The notes beneath the pieces are model-generated. The model saw nothing but the letters and a program-made list of their open reading frames with translations, ran no database searches and was not told the origin of the DNA. Positions 60,059 to 64,000 of a stretch of DNA of 64,000 bases are shown one piece after another; positions within the stretch are counted from its first letter, which is position 1, and each line of letters opens with the position of its first letter. Location: the NCBI GenBank assembly GCA_013397075.1, contig VWZS01001918.1, positions 520,042 through 584,041 of the forward strand. Direction: 5' to 3'. The stretch is from Rhabdornis inornatus (Eukaryota; Chordata; Aves; Passeriformes; Rhabdornithidae). The position numbers and the translations under genes were made by a program.

Positions 60059-63000
60059 CTGTGAATTGTACCAGGCAAGGACAGCTGGTCCTCCAGAGGA
60101 CGTACTCTGAGTCTAGTGCCAGCAAGAAGAATCATGGAGGAACACACAACTAGATATTTTGGATGAGAAAGATATTATATGAATCTGTGAATTAATATGG
60201 AACTGCCCAAGACAGGTGATGAGGCCACTGAGGTGCTGATACATGGGATGGGACGTGCATGTTTTCTAGAATGAGTATCTGAAGGTCTTCGAGAAGAATT
60301 AGAAGAAACATCATACCAGATTCACTCAGCAGCTAAGGGTATTATTCTCAAGCTTGAATGTGATACAGTTAACATAGGTATTTCCTTCTTTGTCTTAAAT
60401 TTATTAATATAAAGTGTATTGTATATGTAAACCACATTAGTTCCCCAAACCTCAGTAAGATAATGATTAACTACTGAATTTTCACATTTTTTTCCTCCAT
60501 CTTTATTGCTAAAATTCTAAAACAATGAGTTTTCCAGGCTTTTTGAATGAATCTGTCTTCAGAGAGAGGTAATGAACAAATTGAAGTTCTCTCTTCGTGT
60601 AAAAATCATCAGACAACACCACCGTTGTAGGATGAGGGTTTTTTTAAAATATATTATTTGTTAAAGTATCTCTTCCTAAATAGATTAAAATTGCTCTTCT
60701 GAACAATTTATATTGTATTTTCAATGTAAAAAATCTCCCAGAACTAAATATTGATACATTCTTATTGTGCCATAGATATATTGCTGTTATTAATGGCTAC
60801 ATGGCAGCTGTAGAGTTTAAATGCTTCTCTACAAAGAGTATAGATAATGCCTGTATCAGGAAAGATTTACACACATCATAATATTTCTTAGTAATCTTAA
60901 TAATTTAGAAATTATTATTAATAAATCAATAAATAAATTATATTAAGATTTACATAATATTGAATTATAAATTACCTAGGCTGACCACTTTAATTACTTG
61001 TGTGGGATAGAACTTCATTTTGGTGGGACAATGTGGGTTTGGGGGAATAAAGGGCTGGCAGAGTCAGAGAGTCAGAGTCAGTGGGGATCAGAAAACCAAG
61101 ACTCTTCCTAATGATGGTGGTAGTCTGGGGTGTTAGACCTCACTATGTAACTTTATTTCAGGCACACACTGGCCTAATTTCTGAGCCTTTTTAGGTCTCT
61201 TTAGGTTACCACTGAAAGCATCTTAATTCAGTTAAATATGAGCAAATATCAAATGCATGGGGTGATTGTACTTGGCCAAGTCCCAAAAGATGGTTTTTCA
61301 GTAAATTACAAGCTAAGAAATATGAGAAATGACCTCACTGATTTAGGACAAAAGATGAAAAATGTCATTATATTTTCATTAGATTTTAAGTTTCATAAGT
61401 GTCCTTCCTCCCTCAGATAAAAACAAATGTGTGTTTAGACTTAAAGGATACTTCATCAGGTAATGAATTCCTCCAGCTCCTTGGCCAGACAGATTTGTGA
61501 GAAACATTGTACACAATAAGTTATCATCTTACTATTTTTCCATTCATAAGTTAGTAAAATTTTAAGGTATATTTAGCTGTCTTTTCTTGTTCAGTAGAAG
61601 TTAGGAAAAACTATAATGTTTTCTCCAGATGTCCCTTACAAATCTGTGTTAAGAGTAGGTTGTGTCTGACACAGTGGACATGGAGAGCATAGGATACCTC
61701 AAACAGGAAGATAACTAGACCAATATGTCAGGGGGTTTGCAGTTTCATTCTTTTAATGCAATGTAATTTAAAGTCCCAAGTTTCATTGACCAAAAATAGT
61801 TTTTCCACAATTTTGAGATCAAAAGTATATATTTTTTTCATGTGGATGTGATGAGAAATGCCTTTTATTTGATAAACAGAACAAATGGGAAGGCTCACTA
61901 AGACTGCTTGAGTTCTTTACATGCAGCTTCTTTTTCTTTTGAAATATATCTACCTAATGCAATATATTCTGTGTATACAAGAACAGCGTCTCACCCTGAG
62001 CATGTGCTTGCATCTCCCAAGGATTGTACTTTAACATTTCTGTTAAATACTTTAGTAACCAGTTACTTTAAATGCTATCAGATTTGAACAACAGTGTGAA
62101 TATTTGCTTTCAGTAGTGAGTAGAAGCTACTTTTTAGAGATTTTTTTTCCTGTTTTATAGCAATGTATATTAATCTTGCAGTTGTTTTGTGTGTACAATC
62201 GTATGTGCATGTTTGAGTACACTTGCGTCCTGAAGTTTTGTCTAGGTTCTCCTAGTCCATAGTGAAAAAATCTGGAAATATTAATTGGTCAGTACTTAAA
62301 ACCCCCCAGATACAGTGAATAGAATAAACATACACTACACTGTATTTTATAAACTTACTTTTTTTCCCACTGATTTATGAAATATGCACAGAATACCCCC
62401 ATGTTTACAACCTTAATTACTATACCTTTGTTGTGATAAAAAGTATTATTATGTTGATTATAAACCAAAGTATAATAGCACAAAATTAATTTTTTAAAAG
62501 TCAATTCTTAGACTTGTAATTTACTCCCAGGTTTCTGTCTGTCAATTTGCTTGGTTTGAATGAAGTACAATTATTTCAAGTAGGGCAAAAAGGTATACAT
62601 ACCCACAATAATGCCAGTTTTACAAAACAGAAAACTGAAGGCCAGGTCACATTTTCCCCATTCGTCTGGCCCCAGGGAAAAGAAGAGGAAGCTTGATTGT
62701 TCCTCATCAGCCAGAAATAGAGGCAACACCCTCTCCCCAAAGCTTGATATTTACCTTCCAATATTAGATATTGCAGACAAAGTATTGCTATAGACTTTTA
62801 CTTTACAAGGTTTACTATATTAAATATGATGCTTCTTACTGGTTCCCGATACTTTCATGTGTTTATATGGTGCTTTAAAAATCATTTGGAAAGTGAAAAG
62901 TACTTCACTTCTTAACTAATTTCAATAGAATTAAATTTATAGACCTGAGTGATAATTAATTTTTAATAAAACATACTTAGAAAAATTCTCTAACACAATA

Positions 63001-63229
63001 AAAATGTGGTTTTCATCATAAGTACCAATATTACAAATGTTTCTGTTTCTTTCAATTAGTATTTTTTTTAATTTTATTTTAACATCTTGTATTACTGGAT
63101 TTCAGTTCACAGTTTTCCCAAATGAGTGAAAACTAGCTTTTATTTTTTTTTGTCTGTGCTTGCTCATTGATTAGGTTGAAACTTATTTCTAAATAAAAAG
63201 GAATGCTTGCTGGAAACTTTCATTAAAAA

Positions 63230-64000
63230 AAAAAGATGCAGGCTTTCACATGCACTATTTTTGCATGTATTACACAGATGGTTTTGAACATGTCCTTACA
63301 TTCATCACATGATCTGATTTAGGGTTTGTGCTGAATAGGCATCTTTCGGTGTTTCAGCTAAATATAATTGAACCTGTACCAAAGACAAAGTGCTGCATGC
63401 AGAGTTTGCATACAGTACAGCAGTTTATACAACCTGGCTTTATAAAGATTGATCTGATAAGAATAAAGGAAAATATGACTCAACTTTCATTCCATCTCAG
63501 ATAGAGAGAAATGTGGAAAGTTTAATGCCGAACTGTGAAAAGATTCAGTAAGTCACCACAAATCACTTCTACTAAGCCAAAACTGGGTAATTTACACAGC
63601 ACTTTGTGATCTTCAAACAATTTGCAGTGTGCAATTATTCATGCCACAACATGGGGCCTCAGCGTCCAAGCTGCCTGTTTGTTCTACGGCTGAAGCAGAG
63701 GTGTTTGAAAACTGCAAGAGCCTACCAAAGGCCCAGAGATCATGGCTAATGTGACACCCCCAGGCCTAATCTTCTTAGAGCACTGGGATAAAATAAGTAT
63801 CCATTACAAAATCAGCCTTCATCCTGCCCCCTTCTGTGCTCTGCCACTCTGATAGCCAACACGAAGACAATTGCATGATTCTGGGCTTAATCAGGTATTA
63901 GGAGCTAATGCAGTACAAGAAGAGGCTAATCTCCATATTTACTCCATCTGTACTTATGGACCTGACTTGCCTGCCCCCGATAGATCAAAAGGAATTGGCA
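63230..64000. promoter_or_regulatory. Candidate conserved non-coding element, runs off window
   Basis: High-complexity, homopolymer-poor sequence to the end of the window. Motifs include TTTGCATGTATTACACA near 63260, CATGCAGAGTTTGCATAC near 63396, GTGCAATTATTCATGCC near 63629, CAATTGCATGATTC near 63869 and GGCTAATCTCC near 63924. A few CpGs are retained (CAGCGTCCAAG near 63660, CTACGGCTGAAG near 63684). Repeated TTTGCAT/TGCATG words resemble POU or C/EBP targets. No plausible exon seen. Texture-based call. Confidence 0.35.

Larger units (their letters stand above)
54981..63229. other. Unique AT-rich DNA, no gene seen
   Basis: About 8 kb with no recognised mobile element or exon. It holds a hairpin at 56225-56247, a complex segment at 57960-58090 that could be constrained, a CATA repeat at 58882-58897, a GC-richer patch at 59880-60130 with a palindrome at 60045-60058, a very AT-rich segment at 60885-60975 and a GAGTCA-rich patch at 61062-61084. 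Two overlapping minus frames at 58174-58655 (116 and 108 codons) show no domains. Confidence 0.5.

Noticed and set aside
63961..64000. Possible exon at the window end
   Set aside because: No open frame with splice signals can be supported before the window ends.

Overview
This window reads as non-coding nuclear DNA from a bird. The main evidence is repeat content. There are six CR1 LINE fragments with the typical avian CR1 3' end (degenerate ATTCTRTG-type repeats at the terminus). There are two degraded LTRs of the ERVL type common in bird genomes, and one well-preserved class II (ERVK-like) solo LTR. A neoavian, possibly passerine, source fits best, but sequence reading alone cannot fix the species. 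The DNA is AT-rich, CpG-poor and full of short homopolymers. No open reading frame over 134 codons exists, and none of the longer ones resembles a host protein. I found no convincing exon, tRNA, rRNA, CRISPR array or prokaryotic feature.

Layout. 1-1.44 kb: a minus-strand CR1 tail, then an ERVL-type LTR. 1.44-10.2 kb: unique AT-rich DNA with three small minisatellites (3.96, 5.27 and 5.88 kb). 10.2-10.83 kb: a complex, relatively CpG-containing block that looks like a conserved non-coding element. 10.8-23.3 kb: unique DNA with a CA-rich simple repeat (16.7 kb), a perfect 21-bp inverted repeat (19.5 kb) and a possible conserved block (18.9 kb). 23.3-24.5 kb: a plus-strand CR1 followed by another complex block. 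24.5-30.5 kb: AT-rich unique DNA. 30.48-31.18 kb: a complete solo LTR with a perfect 6-bp target duplication. 32.4-33.2, 37.6-38.1 and 51.8-53.1 kb: longer minus-strand CR1 copies, two retaining recognisable pieces of the reverse-transcriptase ORF. 38.1-38.2 kb: a very long T tract. 45.2-45.9, 50.9-51.3 and 63.2-64.0 kb: further blocks that look like enhancers or conserved elements. 54.6-55.0 kb: the second ERVL LTR.

Interpretation. The window is most simply a gene desert or a long intron. Its only coding remnants are dead retroelement ORFs, and its likely functional content is cis-regulatory. The regulatory calls rest on sequence texture and short motifs only and need cross-species alignment. 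I see no evidence for a new multi-gene system here. The best-supported individual observations are the solo LTR with its target duplication, the 21-bp foldback, and the palindrome-rich block near 45.7 kb.
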